Shown here piece after piece: positions 9,136 through 18,802 of a stretch of DNA of 64,000 nt. Both the position numbers and the translations under genes were made by a program. The notes under the pieces were generated by a model, which saw only the letters and a list, made by a program, of their open reading frames with translations, made no database searches and was not told the origin of the DNA. Source of the DNA: Lachnospiraceae bacterium (GTDB lineage: Bacteria; Bacillota; Clostridia; Lachnospirales; Lachnospiraceae); the NCBI GenBank assembly GCA_029053015.1, contig JAIDHX010000036.1:245998-309997 (forward strand). Reading direction: 5' to 3'. Position 1 is the first letter of the stretch. The number at the start of each line of letters is the position of its first letter.

Positions 9136-10401
9136 ATGGGCGCAGAACTTGTCAGCACGCTGGGTATATACAACGTCATACGAAGGGCAATGGGCTGTAT
9201 GGACAGCAAGCTGCTTCTGCACGGGGAAATCACGGGCTATATTTTTTATAATATGCTGAAAGCGGACGGAAGCTATACGGATGTGGAACTGGCAGAGTAC
9301 ACGCTCTTGGGGATACTGCATGACATCGGCTTGCTTAAGACCGGCTATAAAGGCGATGTGGTGACCTGCGAAACGACGAATGTATGGGCGCACTCCATAT
9401 ACGGTTACTTGTTTTTAAAATACCTTTCTCCGGTAGATGATATGGCGGAAATTGTGCTTTATCACCACCTGCCGTATTACCTGCATCAACATATCAAGAG
9501 TAAGCGGCTGAAAGAAACGGAATTTCTGGCGCTTGCAGATAAAATGGACGTATTCATGCGCATGGAAGGTCATGGCATGGAGAAGGATTACTTTGTAAAA
9601 CAGAGTAATATACAGTTTTCTACGCGTGCCATGGAGCTTTTTCAGGCGGCACAGTCCAAGTTCAATTTCATGGAAAAAATGAAGACGGATGCATACCAGC
9701 AGGAGCTGGCAAGCCTTTTTGACGGGGTAAACTTAAATGAGAAGAAAAAGAAGGGCTTCCTCGAGATGCTTGTGTATGCCATCGATTTCAGAAGCCAGCA
9801 GACCGTCATCCATACGATGGCGACCAAGAACTTTGCGCTGTCAATCGGCAGGCTGCTTCGGGTATCGACCACGGATTTGCAGATCCTTTACTATGGTGCG
9901 CTTTTACATGATATCGGCAAGATTGTGATACCTCTCTCCATTTTAGAGGCGCCGAGACGCCTGACGGACGAAGAGATGCGGGTTATGAAAGCGCATGTGG
10001 TGATTTCCGACAAGATATTAAGAGGGGTTCTTGACGACAGGATTGTGGATGTTGCCGCCAAGCATCATGAGAAACTTGACGGAACGGGGTATCCCGCAGG
10101 GATTGGGGCGGAAGAGCTTTCGCAGCTTGAAAGAACCGCGGCGGTAGCGGATATTTTGAGCGCGCTCTACGGAAAGAGGAGCTACAAGGATTCCTTTCCC
10201 GCGGAGAAAATAAAAGGTATCCTGACTTCGGATGCAGAAAACGGAAAGATATGCAGCCAGATAGTACAGGTAGTTATAGGCAATTTTGATGCCATTATAC
10301 GGGACTACGAAAAGGAGCGCGATGTGACCATGGAACGTTACATGGAAATCAACGAGCAGTACGAAAATATTTACGAGAAGTTTAAAAGCTTTGATATGTG
10401 A
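9136..10401 (+). CDS. Tandem HD-domain protein with C-terminal HD-GYP
   Basis: The 421-residue protein has two phosphohydrolase-type domains and no membrane segment. The N-terminal part carries H62-D63 in LHDIGLLKTG plus later HH. The C-terminal part is a full HD-GYP domain: H258-D259 in LLHDIGKIVIP, then HHEKLDGTGYP at 310-320 and an AVADILSALYGKRSYK helix. HD-GYP enzymes bind two or three metals and hydrolyse cyclic di-GMP; all the expected ligands are present, so activity is likely. The N-terminal domain could be a regulatory or second hydrolytic unit. A short GGAGGG site precedes the ATG. It is monocistronic and converges with the next gene. Confidence 0.85.
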   Translation: MGAELVSTLGIYNVIRRAMGCMDSKLLLHGEITGYIFYNMLKADGSYTDVELAEYTLLGILHDIGLLKTGYKGDVVTCETTNVWAHSIYGYLFLKYLSPVDDMAEIVLYHHLPYYLHQHIKSKRLKETEFLALADKMDVFMRMEGHGMEKDYFVKQSNIQFSTRAMELFQAAQSKFNFMEKMKTDAYQQELASLFDGVNLNEKKKKGFLEMLVYAIDFRSQQTVIHTMATKNFALSIGRLLRVSTTDLQILYYGALLHDIGKIVIPLSILEAPRRLTDEEMRVMKAHVVISDKILRGVLDDRIVDVAAKHHEKLDGTGYPAGIGAEELSQLERTAAVADILSALYGKRSYKDSFPAEKIKGILTSDAENGKICSQIVQVVIGNFDAIIRDYEKERDVTMERYMEINEQYENIYEKFKSFDM

Positions 10402-10417
10402 GCTTTTATTCCTCCAA

Positions 10418-11278
10418 CTATCGATGCCAGCGTCCGGAAGCGCCGCAGGGAAGGACAAGTCCGCTTTCTGACACAGGCAGTCCGATTTCCGCTGCCTCTA
10501 CCGTGCCGCCGAAACGTTTTCCCACCGTCATGTTCAGCAGGTAGGAGAGTACGGCGGGCTGAAGTCCCGTGGTGTAGGAATTCAGCAGGAAAAACAGCGG
10601 TTCATCGGATAATATCTGAACCGTCAGTTCAAGAAAGTGCCAAATGCTGTCTTCCATTTTCCAGATTTCGCCTTTGGGTCCCCGCCCGTAAGAGGGAGGA
10701 TCCATGATGATGGCGTCGTATTTGCTGCCGCGCCGGATTTCCCGCTCCACAAACTTCATGCAGTCGTCCACCAGCCAGCGGATTGGTGCGTCTGAAAGAG
10801 AGGAGGCTGCCGCGTTTTCCTTTGCCCAGCCAACCATGCCCTTTGCGGCGTCAACATGGGTGACCTGTGCGCCTGCTTCTGCGGCGGCAAGGGTAGCGCC
10901 TCCCGTGTAGGCGAAAAGATTCAGTACACGGATGGGCTTTTTGGCGTTTCGAATTAATTCGGAAAACCAGTCCCAGTTGACCGCCTGCTCCGGGAAAAGG
11001 CCGGTATGTTTAAAGCTGAAGGGTTTTAAGTTGAAGGTCAGATTCCGGTAGCGGATAGCCCACTCGTCCGGCAAATCAATAAATTCCCATTCGCCGCCGC
11101 CCTTCTGGCTGCGGTGGTAATGCGCGTTTTTCTTTTTCCAGCCTTTATGTGAGTGAGGCGTGTCCCAGATGACCTGTGGGTCAGGGCGGACCAGTATGTA
11201 TTTGCCCCAGCGTTCCAGCTTTTCTCCCGAAGAGGTGTCCAGTACTTCATAATCCTTCCAATTATCTGCAATCCACAT
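10418..11278 (-). CDS. Class I SAM-dependent methyltransferase, RlmI-like
   Basis: The 286-residue protein has a Rossmann-type methyltransferase fold. Motif I is VLNLFAYTGGATLAAAEAGA and the catalytic loop is IIMDPPSYGRGPKGE, the DPPS motif typical of RNA-base methyltransferases of the RlmI/YccW group that methylate 23S rRNA cytosines. Many clostridial members lack the N-terminal PUA domain, as here, so the exact target base is uncertain. The ATG at 11278 follows AAAAGGA; an upstream in-frame start at 11353 has no ribosome site and overlaps AT-rich promoter-like DNA. Confidence 0.82.
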   Translation of the reverse strand: MWIADNWKDYEVLDTSSGEKLERWGKYILVRPDPQVIWDTPHSHKGWKKKNAHYHRSQKGGGEWEFIDLPDEWAIRYRNLTFNLKPFSFKHTGLFPEQAVNWDWFSELIRNAKKPIRVLNLFAYTGGATLAAAEAGAQVTHVDAAKGMVGWAKENAAASSLSDAPIRWLVDDCMKFVEREIRRGSKYDAIIMDPPSYGRGPKGEIWKMEDSIWHFLELTVQILSDEPLFFLLNSYTTGLQPAVLSYLLNMTVGKRFGGTVEAAEIGLPVSESGLVLPCGASGRWHR

Positions 11279-11391
11279 ATGATAAAGTCCTTTTCTTCCT
11301 ATTATAATAATGTAGAACCGTGTCGGACGGCCGCTTAAGTAAATATACAACAATATGGACAGAAATACAATGTGAAGTTATGGCGTTTGTT

Positions 11392-11420
11392 TTGACTTCT
11401 CCGGGGAAATTTGATAGAAT
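11392..11420 (+). promoter_or_regulatory. Sigma-A-type promoter for the MBOAT operon
   Basis: TTGACT (11392-11397), 17-bp spacer, TAGAAT (11415-11420), 34 bp before the MBOAT start codon. Confidence 0.65.
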
Positions 11421-11453
11421 GAGTTAAAAATTTGTAAATATAACGGGGCGGTT

Positions 11454-12971
11454 ATGCTATTTAATTCTTATATTTTTATTTTTTTGTTCCTGCCCATTTC
11501 GCTGCTTGGCTGGTATGGGCTGAATAAATTGAAAAAATATCATATGGCGCAAATTTTTCTGATTGCTATGTCGCTTTGGTTTTATGCGTATTTTAACATA
11601 AATTACCTTGCTGTGATTTTGCTGAGCTGTGCGGTAAACTACCTGTTCAGCTTTCTTCTTACAAAGACGGAAAAGCCTGCGTTTTATAAGGCGGTACTGA
11701 CAGCGGGATGTATTGTGAATATCGGGATTCTCGGTGTGTTTAAATATTACGACTTTTTCATCGGGAATCTAAACGCTGTATTTCGTGCGGATTTTACCTA
11801 TAAACATATTATTCTGCCGCTTGGAATCAGTTTTTTTACATTTCAGCAGCTTTCTTTTGTGATAGACAGGTGCAAGGGCAGGGCGCCCCATTACGGTCTG
11901 TCCGATTATTTGAATTTTGTGACTTTTTTTCCACAACTGATAGCCGGTCCGATTGTTTTGCACTCAGAAATCGTTCCCCAGTTCAAAGACATCCAAAAGC
12001 GCAAATTTGCGGTGGAGGATTTTGCGCAGGGCATCTGCTATTTTGTTTTTGGGCTGTCTAAAAAAGTACTGCTGGCGGATACGCTGGCAAAAGCCGTCAA
12101 TTATGGATTTTCGGAAATTGCAAAGCTGGATACGCCGGCCGCGGTTATGATTGTGGTCTCTTATCTACTTGAACTATATTTTGATTTCAGCGGTTACTGC
12201 GACATGGCGATTGGAATCGGCCGGATGTTCCGAATCCGGATACCGGATAATTTTAACGCGCCGTATAAGTCCGCTTCCGTGAGAGAGTTCTGGAAAAGAT
12301 GGCATATGACACTGGGCAGATTTTTTACGCAGTATGTCTACATCCCGCTGGGAGGAAGCCGGAAGGGCACTTTCAGAACCATCCTTAATACCATGATCGT
12401 TTTTATTTTGAGCGGTCTGTGGCATGGCGCGGACTGGAGCTTTGTCCTGTGGGGCTTTCTGCATGGCGTGGGCGCTTCCGTCAATGTGATATACGACAGA
12501 GTTGTCAAAAATCGAAAGAAAGAAAAGATGGAAGAGATTGGAAAAGGCAGTTTTTTACACAGACTGCGCCGCTTTGGCTGTCAGGTGATTACATTTGCAT
12601 TTATGTGCCTTACCATTGTGTTTTTCAGAAGCGATTCCGTTGCAGACGGTCTGCTTTATATGAAGCGGCTGTTTTCCGGAGACAGTTATCATTTTGTGTA
12701 CTATATTGCCAATGAATTATCCTATGCAGAGTTATATATTCCGACAAAGATCATTTCGATGAAGTTTCCCGCTTTTCTCTGGAACTTTCATACGTATGTC
12801 TACCTTGCCATTCTGGCCTTAAGCCTGTTTCTGGCTTTGGGAAAGACGACAAAGGAACGTCTGGAGAACAGAAAGCTGACCGCCGCGTTTTCATGGAAAA
12901 TGACGATTCTGTTTGTGTGGTCGGTGATTTCACTTACGGGAGTCAGTACCTTTTTGTATTTTAATTTTTAG
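11454..12971 (+). CDS. MBOAT family O-acyltransferase (AlgI/DltB-like)
   Basis: This 505-residue multi-pass membrane protein (about 10-11 helices) has hallmarks of the AlgI branch of membrane-bound O-acyltransferases: an FNSYIFIFLFLPISL start, FPQLIAGPIVLHSEIVPQ, DFSGYCDMAIGIG, FWKRWHMTLGRFFTQYVYIPLGG, and the catalytic histidine H324 in LSGLWHGADW. These proteins pass an acyl group, usually acetyl, across the membrane onto an exopolysaccharide or wall polymer. The next gene encodes a membrane-anchored SGNH-type protein, the usual final acyl-transfer partner. The polymer is not identifiable because no polysaccharide synthase is in view. Confidence 0.93.
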   Translation: MLFNSYIFIFLFLPISLLGWYGLNKLKKYHMAQIFLIAMSLWFYAYFNINYLAVILLSCAVNYLFSFLLTKTEKPAFYKAVLTAGCIVNIGILGVFKYYDFFIGNLNAVFRADFTYKHIILPLGISFFTFQQLSFVIDRCKGRAPHYGLSDYLNFVTFFPQLIAGPIVLHSEIVPQFKDIQKRKFAVEDFAQGICYFVFGLSKKVLLADTLAKAVNYGFSEIAKLDTPAAVMIVVSYLLELYFDFSGYCDMAIGIGRMFRIRIPDNFNAPYKSASVREFWKRWHMTLGRFFTQYVYIPLGGSRKGTFRTILNTMIVFILSGLWHGADWSFVLWGFLHGVGASVNVIYDRVVKNRKKEKMEEIGKGSFLHRLRRFGCQVITFAFMCLTIVFFRSDSVADGLLYMKRLFSGDSYHFVYYIANELSYAELYIPTKIISMKFPAFLWNFHTYVYLAILALSLFLALGKTTKERLENRKLTAAFSWKMTILFVWSVISLTGVSTFLYFNF

Positions 12972-12981
12972 GAGAGCCGCT

Positions 12982-14037
12982 ATGGAGAAAAAATTTATCA
13001 GGCGCTTTTTTATACAGTCCATATCGTTTTTCCTGCTGATTGCGGCGGTAGTCATTTTGACAGACCCGTTTTACCACTATCATGCGCCGGCGGCAGGGCT
13101 CAAGGCGGTCATCAACAGGGCGGAATACCAGTGTATCGGGACAATAAGGAATTTTAAATATGACGGGCTTATGCTCGGTTCTTCGATGGCGGAGAATTAC
13201 AATAACCGGTGGCTTGACGAGGCGTTTGGCTGCACGACGATTAAGGGAATCAAGAGTGCGGCGTCCACAGCGGATTTGCTGTACTATTTAGAGGAAGCGT
13301 ATCAGAACCATGAGCTCAGGTATGTGTTCTACAATCTGGATTTGTCTGCCCTGAGTGCAGGACCGGAGCATCATTTTGCCGGAGCAGGGATGCCGCTTTA
13401 TCTGTACAACAACAATATTTTGGATGATGTCAATTACCTGTTTAATAAGGATGTACTCTTTGAATCTATTCCGTATCAGATTGCGATGTCCATGCAGCAG
13501 GATTATGACGAGGGGACGAGCTACAACTGGGCGCAGTATAAAACCTTTTCCCAAGAAGACGCGCTGCTTCATTATGAACGTCCGCCTGTCTCGGATGCGG
13601 CAGGGTTTGGGGCAGACAGGCAGGAAGCCATTGATGCCAATATATCGCTTCTTGCACAGATGGCAGAAGCGCACCCCGAGACGGAGTTTTATTTTTTCTA
13701 TCCGCCGTATTCCCTGCTGTGGTGGGATTCCGAGAACAGGGCAGGCAGACTGGAAGAGCATTTTTATGCCGTGGGCAGGACGGCGGAAGTGTTGACGACA
13801 TTTGAAAATGTACATTTATACAATTTTCTGGCGGCGGAGGATATTGTCTGCAATCTGGATCTTTATATGGATTCCATGCATTTTTCGGCCGATATCAACC
13901 AGTGGATTGTGAATCAGCTTAACGGCAGCGAGTATCTTTTGACAGAGCAGAACTATGAAGAAAAGCTGGAACAGCTTGGCAGACTGGTTGAAAGATTGAT
14001 AGAATATGATATTCTCGCATATTTTCCGGAAAACTGA
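12982..14037 (+). CDS. Membrane-anchored SGNH-type protein, probable O-acetylation partner of the MBOAT
   Basis: The 351-residue protein has one N-terminal membrane helix (about residues 9-27) and an extracytoplasmic domain. A GSS motif at 66-68 (MLGSSMAENY) supplies the candidate nucleophile S67, and D297/H300 in YMDSMHFS give the DxxH pair. Together they form a plausible Ser-Asp-His triad like those of DltD and AlgJ/AlgX. It starts 10 bp after the MBOAT stop behind GGAGAG, so the two genes form an operon. The function is inferred from this pairing and the triad; overall similarity to named families is weak. Confidence 0.7.
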   Translation: MEKKFIRRFFIQSISFFLLIAAVVILTDPFYHYHAPAAGLKAVINRAEYQCIGTIRNFKYDGLMLGSSMAENYNNRWLDEAFGCTTIKGIKSAASTADLLYYLEEAYQNHELRYVFYNLDLSALSAGPEHHFAGAGMPLYLYNNNILDDVNYLFNKDVLFESIPYQIAMSMQQDYDEGTSYNWAQYKTFSQEDALLHYERPPVSDAAGFGADRQEAIDANISLLAQMAEAHPETEFYFFYPPYSLLWWDSENRAGRLEEHFYAVGRTAEVLTTFENVHLYNFLAAEDIVCNLDLYMDSMHFSADINQWIVNQLNGSEYLLTEQNYEEKLEQLGRLVERLIEYDILAYFPEN

Positions 14038-14067
14038 TGGAAATTGGCGGGAGAGAAGGAAAAATTT

Positions 14068-14098
14068 AAATTGTATGTAAAAAAATACAATTTTTCTC
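14068..14098 (+). terminator. Weak AT-rich hairpin after the MBOAT operon
   Basis: AAATTGTAT (14068-14076) pairs with ATACAATTT (14085-14093), followed by TTCTC. The stem has little G+C, so termination is uncertain. Confidence 0.35.
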
Positions 14099-14107
14099 AA
14101 AAACCCC

Positions 14108-14136
14108 TTGCAATCCTGAAAAATACCATGTATACT
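14108..14136 (+). promoter_or_regulatory. Main promoter of the S10 ribosomal-protein operon
   Basis: TTGCAA (14108-14113), 17-bp spacer, TATACT (14131-14136). It lies 270 bp upstream of rpsJ and leaves a leader of about 260 nt. Confidence 0.75.
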
Positions 14137-14142
14137 AATCCT

Positions 14143-14405
14143 TGCTGTGACATGATAGCGATGAAACGCGAGGTTGCTGCCAATGGTAATGCCGGATGGC
14201 AGGTTTTCCGTGGAGCGAATGTCAAGTTAGGAAACTGACGACAAGTCACTGTACAGACAATAATGTCTGCCACAAGGCAGAAACAACCGTGAGAAACGAA
14301 GGAAAACAGATATGATGTGTCTGTAATCAGGATACACACGGGAGAGTGTACAGTCACCGCTTGTCGTACTTAAAGTAAAAGTGCGAAAAGGAGGCGACTT
14401 TTTTT
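14143..14405 (+). promoter_or_regulatory. Structured 5' leader of the S10 operon
   Basis: The non-coding leader folds into a long-range stem: ACGACAAG (14238-14245) with CTTGTCGT (14360-14367), and ACTGTAC (14248-14254) with GTACAGT (14348-14354). Enclosed hairpins include AGACA/TGTCT (14255-14268), CTGCC/GGCAG (about 14268-14280) and GTGT/ACAC near 14317-14336. The S10 operon of gamma-proteobacteria is controlled by L4 binding to its leader. Whether this leader binds L4 or another ribosomal protein is inference. A strong AAAGGAGG precedes rpsJ. A 64-codon open frame at 14044-14238 overlaps the promoter and is not credible. Confidence 0.6.
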
Positions 14406-14726
14406 ATGGCAACAAGTCAAGTAATGAGAATTACACTGAAAGCTTATGATCATCAGTTGGTTGATGCATCTGCCAAGAAAATCATCGAAACAGTTAAGAA
14501 GAACGGTTCTCAGGTGAGCGGACCGGTACCCCTTCCTACTAAGAAAGAAGTGGTTACTATCTTAAGGGCAGTGCATAAGTACAAGGATTCCCGCGAGCAG
14601 TTCGAGCAGAGAACCCACAAGAGACTGATTGATATCATTGCACCGACCCAGAAGACGGTTGATGCGTTGCAGAGATTGGAAATGCCTGCGGGCGTTTACA
14701 TTGATATCAAGATGAAAACCAAATAA
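14406..14726 (+). CDS. rpsJ: 30S ribosomal protein S10
   Basis: This 106-residue protein is a near full-length S10: it starts with the [15 protein letters not shown] strand, has [10 protein letters not shown] and the [12 protein letters not shown] signature. It binds 16S rRNA in the 30S head and, with NusB, takes part in antitermination. It is the first gene of the S10 operon, 270 bp downstream of its promoter and preceded by AAAGGAGG. Neither fusA nor tuf lies upstream, unlike many Firmicutes. Confidence 0.98.
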   Translation: MATSQVMRITLKAYDHQLVDASAKKIIETVKKNGSQVSGPVPLPTKKEVVTILRAVHKYKDSREQFEQRTHKRLIDIIAPTQKTVDALQRLEMPAGVYIDIKMKTK

Positions 14727-14808
14727 TTTCTCTTGATAAGACCAAACAATATCCCCTACTAGTATGGACGCGCGCTGCGTCCCGCTGTAGAACAAACAGG
14801 AGGAAAAC

Positions 14809-15492
14809 ATGAAAAAAGCAATTTTGGCAACAAAAGTCGGAATGACTCAAATCTTCAATGAAGACGGCGTACTTGTTCCTGTAACGGTACTTCAGGCAGG
14901 TCCCTGTGTAGTAACGCAGGTTAAGACGGTCGAGAACGACGGTTACAGCGCTGTACAGGTAGGCTTCGTTGATAAGAAGGACAGAATTATCAACAAGGAT
15001 GCAAGCGGCAAAAAAGAGATTATCCATGTACATGGCACACCTAAGGCTCTGCAGGGACATTTCAAAAAAGCCGGCGTAACATCCAAGAGATATCTCAGGG
15101 AATTTAAGTTTGAAAACGCAGAGGAATATGCACTTGGCGCAGAGATTAAGGCAGATATCTTTGCCGCAGGCGACAAGGTGGACGCTTCCGCTATTTCAAA
15201 GGGTAAAGGATTCCAGGGTGCTATCAAGAGATTCGGACAGCACAGAGGACCTATGGCGCACGGCTCCAAATTCCATCGTCATCAGGGTTCCAACGGCGCC
15301 TGCTCCTCTCCCAGCCGCGTGTTTAAGGGAAAAGGAATGCCCGGACATATGGGTTGCGTAAAAGTAACGGTTCAGAATCTGGAAGTAGTAAGAGTGGATG
15401 CTGAGAAAAACTTACTTTTAGTAAAAGGTGCGGTACCCGGACCTAAGAAGGCTTTAGTGACAATCAAAGAAACCGTTAAGGTGGAAGCTTAA
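14809..15492 (+). CDS. rplC: 50S ribosomal protein L3
   Basis: The 227-residue L3 contains [12 protein letters not shown] at the N-terminus, the [18 protein letters not shown] loop reaching toward the peptidyl-transferase centre, and [21 protein letters not shown]3 is one of the first proteins to bind 23S rRNA. An AGGAGG site precedes the ATG. The 82-bp gap after rpsJ holds a small GGACGC/GCGTCC hairpin. Confidence 0.98.
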   Translation: MKKAILATKVGMTQIFNEDGVLVPVTVLQAGPCVVTQVKTVENDGYSAVQVGFVDKKDRIINKDASGKKEIIHVHGTPKALQGHFKKAGVTSKRYLREFKFENAEEYALGAEIKADIFAAGDKVDASAISKGKGFQGAIKRFGQHRGPMAHGSKFHRHQGSNGACSSPSRVFKGKGMPGHMGCVKVTVQNLEVVRVDAEKNLLLVKGAVPGPKKALVTIKETVKVEA

Positions 15493-15525
15493 CACGGGTC
15501 TAGATGAAAGGAGGACTTAACAGAG

Positions 15526-16176
15526 ATGGCAAACGTATCTGTTTTTAACATGGAAGGCAAGGAAGTCGGCACAATCGAATTGAGCGATGCCGTTTTCGGC
15601 GCCAAGATAAATGAGCATTTAGTTCACATGGCAGTCGTACAGCACCTTGCAAATAAACGTCAGGGAACGCAGAAAGCAAAGACTCGTTCCGAGGTATCCG
15701 GCGGCGGAAGAAAGCCCTGGAGACAGAAAGGAACCGGTCATGCAAGACAGGGTTCCATCAGAGCACCGCAGTGGAAGGGCGGCGGCGTGGTATTCGCTCC
15801 CGTACCGAGAGATTATTCTTTCAAGTTAAACAAGAAAGAAAAGAGAGCTGCATTGACATCTGTTCTGACCAGCAAAGTGAATGACAACAAGCTTATCGTG
15901 GTTGACGAGCTGCAGTTTGATGAAATCAAGACCAAAAAGTTTAAGGCAGTTATGGATAACCTGAATGCAGGCAAAGCACTGGTTGTGTTATCAAAGGATA
16001 ATATCACCGACGACCGTTACAAAAACGTAGTTTTTTCCGCAAGGAATCTTCCTGAGGTAAAAACGGCGATGACAAACACCATCAACGTATATGATGTGGT
16101 GAATGCTGACAAGCTGGTGATAACCAAGGCTGCTGTTGAAAAGATTGAGGAGGTATACGGTAATGGCGGACATTAA
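15526..16176 (+). CDS. rplD: 50S ribosomal protein L4
   Basis: The 216-residue L4 has the expected N-terminal strand, the extended RNA-binding loop ([20 protein letters not shown]) that lines the exit tunnel, and the C-terminal [31 protein letters not shown] region. In some bacteria L4 also represses its own operon by binding the leader. Its 3' end overlaps rplW by 14 nt. Confidence 0.98.
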   Translation: MANVSVFNMEGKEVGTIELSDAVFGAKINEHLVHMAVVQHLANKRQGTQKAKTRSEVSGGGRKPWRQKGTGHARQGSIRAPQWKGGGVVFAPVPRDYSFKLNKKEKRAALTSVLTSKVNDNKLIVVDELQFDEIKTKKFKAVMDNLNAGKALVVLSKDNITDDRYKNVVFSARNLPEVKTAMTNTINVYDVVNADKLVITKAAVEKIEEVYGNGGH

Positions 16177-16462
16177 ATATTATGACGTAATCCTCAAACC
16201 GGTTATCACTGAAAAGAGTATGGCTGGTATGGGCGAGAAGAAATATACTTTTCTGGTTCATCCGGAAGCAAACAAGTCACAGATCAAGGAAGCTGTTGAA
16301 AAAATGTTCGATGGCGCCAAGGTGAAAAAAGTAAACACCATGAACTGCGAAGGCAAGACCAAGAGACGCGGCATGACCTATGGAAAGACCGCCAAGACCA
16401 AAAAAGCCATCGTACAGCTCACGGACGACAGCAAGGATATCGAGATTTTTGCCGGTTTATAA
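16163..16462 (+). CDS. rplW: 50S ribosomal protein L23
   Basis: The 99-residue L23 opens with [15 protein letters not shown] and has [19 protein letters not shown]. It sits at the polypeptide exit and docks trigger factor and SRP. The start is the ATG at 16163, with GAGGAGG inside the rplD coding sequence; a further upstream in-frame start at 16136 would be embedded deeper in rplD and adds non-family residues. The 14-nt overlap suggests translational coupling. Confidence 0.97.
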   Translation: MADIKYYDVILKPVITEKSMAGMGEKKYTFLVHPEANKSQIKEAVEKMFDGAKVKKVNTMNCEGKTKRRGMTYGKTAKTKKAIVQLTDDSKDIEIFAGL

Positions 16463-16541
16463 AATTGGCTGAATATCCGGCAGGTTAAGGTATGCGGCGC
16501 AGGGCGCTGCGCAAATAATCACAAGTAAAGGAGATACAACA

Positions 16542-17384
16542 ATGGGAATTAAGACATATAACCCATATACACCTTCCAGAAGAAATATGACGGGATCTGA
16601 TTTCTCTGAGATTACGAAGAAGACTCCCGAGAAATCCCTTTGCGTATCATTGGCAAAGAATTCCGGACGTAACAATCAGGGTAAGATTACCGTAAGACAC
16701 CGCGGAGGCGGTTCCAGAAGAAAGTACAGAATCATTGATTTCAAGAGAAACAAAGACGGTATTCCCGCAACTGTAATCGGTATCGAGTATGATCCTAACA
16801 GGACAGCGAACATCGCATTAATCTGTTATGCAGACGGACAGAAGGCATACATTCTTGCACCCGAAGGCCTGACAGACGGCATGAAGGTAATGAACGGTGC
16901 CACAGCGGAAGTAAGAGTAGGCAACTGCCTTCCTTTATCCGAGATTCCGGTAGGTACCCAGTTACACAATATTGAATTATATCCCGGCAGAGGCGGACAG
17001 CTCGTTCGTTCTGCAGGCAACAGCGCACAGCTCATGGCAAAAGAAGGAAAGTATGCGACTCTGAGACTTCCTTCCGGCGAAATGAGAATGGTTCCTCTGG
17101 TATGCAGGGCAACAGTAGGTGTTGTAGGCAATGCTGACCACAATCTGATTAATATCGGTAAAGCAGGACGTAAGCGCCATATGGGTATTCGTCCTACAGT
17201 CCGTGGTTCCGTTATGAACCCCAACGACCATCCTCATGGCGGTGGTGAAGGCAAGACCGGTATCGGACGTCCGGGTCCCAGCACACCTTGGGGCAAGCCC
17301 GCACTCGGCTTGAAGACTCGTAAGAAGAAAAACAAGTCCAATAAGCTGATTGTGAGAAGAAGAGACGGCAAGGCTATCAAATAG
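16542..17384 (+). CDS. rplB: 50S ribosomal protein L2
   Basis: The 280-residue L2 carries [41 protein letters not shown] and the C-terminal [20 protein letters not shown] stretch, which includes the conserved histidine region linked to peptidyl transfer. The 79-bp gap upstream holds a GCGGCGC/GCTGCGC hairpin before AAAGGAG. Confidence 0.98.
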   Translation: MGIKTYNPYTPSRRNMTGSDFSEITKKTPEKSLCVSLAKNSGRNNQGKITVRHRGGGSRRKYRIIDFKRNKDGIPATVIGIEYDPNRTANIALICYADGQKAYILAPEGLTDGMKVMNGATAEVRVGNCLPLSEIPVGTQLHNIELYPGRGGQLVRSAGNSAQLMAKEGKYATLRLPSGEMRMVPLVCRATVGVVGNADHNLINIGKAGRKRHMGIRPTVRGSVMNPNDHPHGGGEGKTGIGRPGPSTPWGKPALGLKTRKKKNKSNKLIVRRRDGKAIK

Positions 17385-17400
17385 TTAAGGAGGAAAGACA

Positions 17401-17682
17401 ATGTCTAGATCACTGAAAAAAGGACCGTTCGCTGACGCAAGCTTACTGAAAAAGGTAGACGCCATGAATGCATCGGGACAGAAGCAGGTTATCAAAACCT
17501 GGTCCCGCCGCTCTACAATATTCCCCTCTTTTGTGGGTCATACATTTGCAGTACATGACGGCAGAAAGCACGTTCCTGTATATGTAACAGAAGATATGGT
17601 AGGACACAAGCTTGGTGAGTTTGTCGCAACCAGAACCTTCAGGGGACATGGAAAAGACGAAAAGAAATCCAAGGTAAGATAA
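17401..17682 (+). CDS. rpsS: 30S ribosomal protein S19
   Basis: The 93-residue S19 begins [12 protein letters not shown] and contains [31 protein letters not shown], the family core that contacts S13 in the 30S head. It follows rplB by 16 bp with AAGGAGG. Confidence 0.98.
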   Translation: MSRSLKKGPFADASLLKKVDAMNASGQKQVIKTWSRRSTIFPSFVGHTFAVHDGRKHVPVYVTEDMVGHKLGEFVATRTFRGHGKDEKKSKVR

Positions 17683-17734
17683 ACGGAGAGTTTAGGGCGC
17701 TGCCCGAACGACAAGTTGAAAGGAGGACAATTCT

Positions 17735-18124
17735 ATGGCTAAAGGACATAGAAGTCAAATTAAGAGAGAAAGAAATGCTCAGAAAGATACAAGACCTTCT
17801 GCAAAGTTATCTTACGCAAGGGTTTCTGTTCAGAAGGCATGTTTCGTACTGGATGCCATCAGAGGCAAGGATGTACAGACTGCGCTTGCAGTTCTGACTT
17901 ACAATCCCAGATATGCTTCCGGCGTTATAAAGAAGCTGTTAGAGTCAGCGCTTGCGAACGCTGAGAATAACAACGGCCTCAATCCTTCAAACCTGTATAT
18001 TGCAGAGTGCTTTGCAAACAAAGGACCTACAATGAAGAGAGTAAGACCCAGGGCACAGGGCCGGGCTTACAGGATTGAAAAGCAGATGAGCCACATTACC
18101 ATCGTTTTGGACGAGAAGAAGTAG
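17735..18124 (+). CDS. rplV: 50S ribosomal protein L22
   Basis: The 129-residue L22 has [20 protein letters not shown] and, near the end, the beta-hairpin [15 protein letters not shown] that reaches into the nascent-peptide tunnel and where macrolide-resistance changes arise in other species. AAAGGAGG precedes the ATG. Confidence 0.98.
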   Translation: MAKGHRSQIKRERNAQKDTRPSAKLSYARVSVQKACFVLDAIRGKDVQTALAVLTYNPRYASGVIKKLLESALANAENNNGLNPSNLYIAECFANKGPTMKRVRPRAQGRAYRIEKQMSHITIVLDEKK

Positions 18125-18146
18125 GAAGGAAGGGAGCTTAGTATTT

Positions 18147-18800
18147 ATGGGACAGAAAGTTAATCCTCACGGCCTTAGAGTCGGTGTTATTAAAGATTGG
18201 GATTCCAAATGGTACGCTGAAGCAGAATTCGCTGACTATTTAGTTGAAGATTATAACATCAGAAAGTACCTGAAAAAGAAATTATATGCTGCCGGTGTTT
18301 CCAAGATTGAGATTGAAAGAGCATCCGACAGGGTTAAGGTTGTGATTTACACAGCAAAGCCCGGCGTTGTAATCGGCAAGGGCGGTGCAGAAATCGAAGT
18401 AACCAAGAATGAGCTTGCAAAGCTTACAGACAAGAAGGTTCTTGTTGATATCAAGGAAATCAAGAGACCCGACAAGGATGCACAGCTTGTTGCAGAGAAT
18501 ATCGCGCAGCAGCTTGAAAACCGTGTATCCTTCAGACGTGCAATGAAGTCCTGCATGGGCAGAACCATGAAGGCCGGTGCACTGGGAATCAAGACCTCCT
18601 GCTCAGGACGTCTGGGTGGTGCTGATATGGCTCGTACCGAGTTTTACAGCGAGGGAACTATTCCTCTTCAGACTTTGAGAGCAGATATTGATTACGGCTT
18701 CGCTGAGGCTGACACCACATACGGCAAGGTTGGCGTTAAGGTATGGATATACAAAGGCGAAGTTCTTCCCACTAAAAACAAGGAAGGGAGCGAGAAATAG
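18147..18800 (+). CDS. rpsC: 30S ribosomal protein S3
   Basis: The 217-residue S3 has [13 protein letters not shown], a KH domain with [12 protein letters not shown] (GxxG loop), and the C-terminal [13 protein letters not shown] segment. It is on the mRNA entry side of the 30S subunit and contributes to helicase activity. It lies 22 bp after rplV. Confidence 0.98.
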   Translation: MGQKVNPHGLRVGVIKDWDSKWYAEAEFADYLVEDYNIRKYLKKKLYAAGVSKIEIERASDRVKVVIYTAKPGVVIGKGGAEIEVTKNELAKLTDKKVLVDIKEIKRPDKDAQLVAENIAQQLENRVSFRRAMKSCMGRTMKAGALGIKTSCSGRLGGADMARTEFYSEGTIPLQTLRADIDYGFAEADTTYGKVGVKVWIYKGEVLPTKNKEGSEK

Positions 18801-18802
18801 TT

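Noticed and set aside
14044..14238. A 64-codon open frame upstream of rpsJ
   Set aside because: It spans the S10 promoter and leader, has no family sequence, and has no ribosome site at a proper distance.
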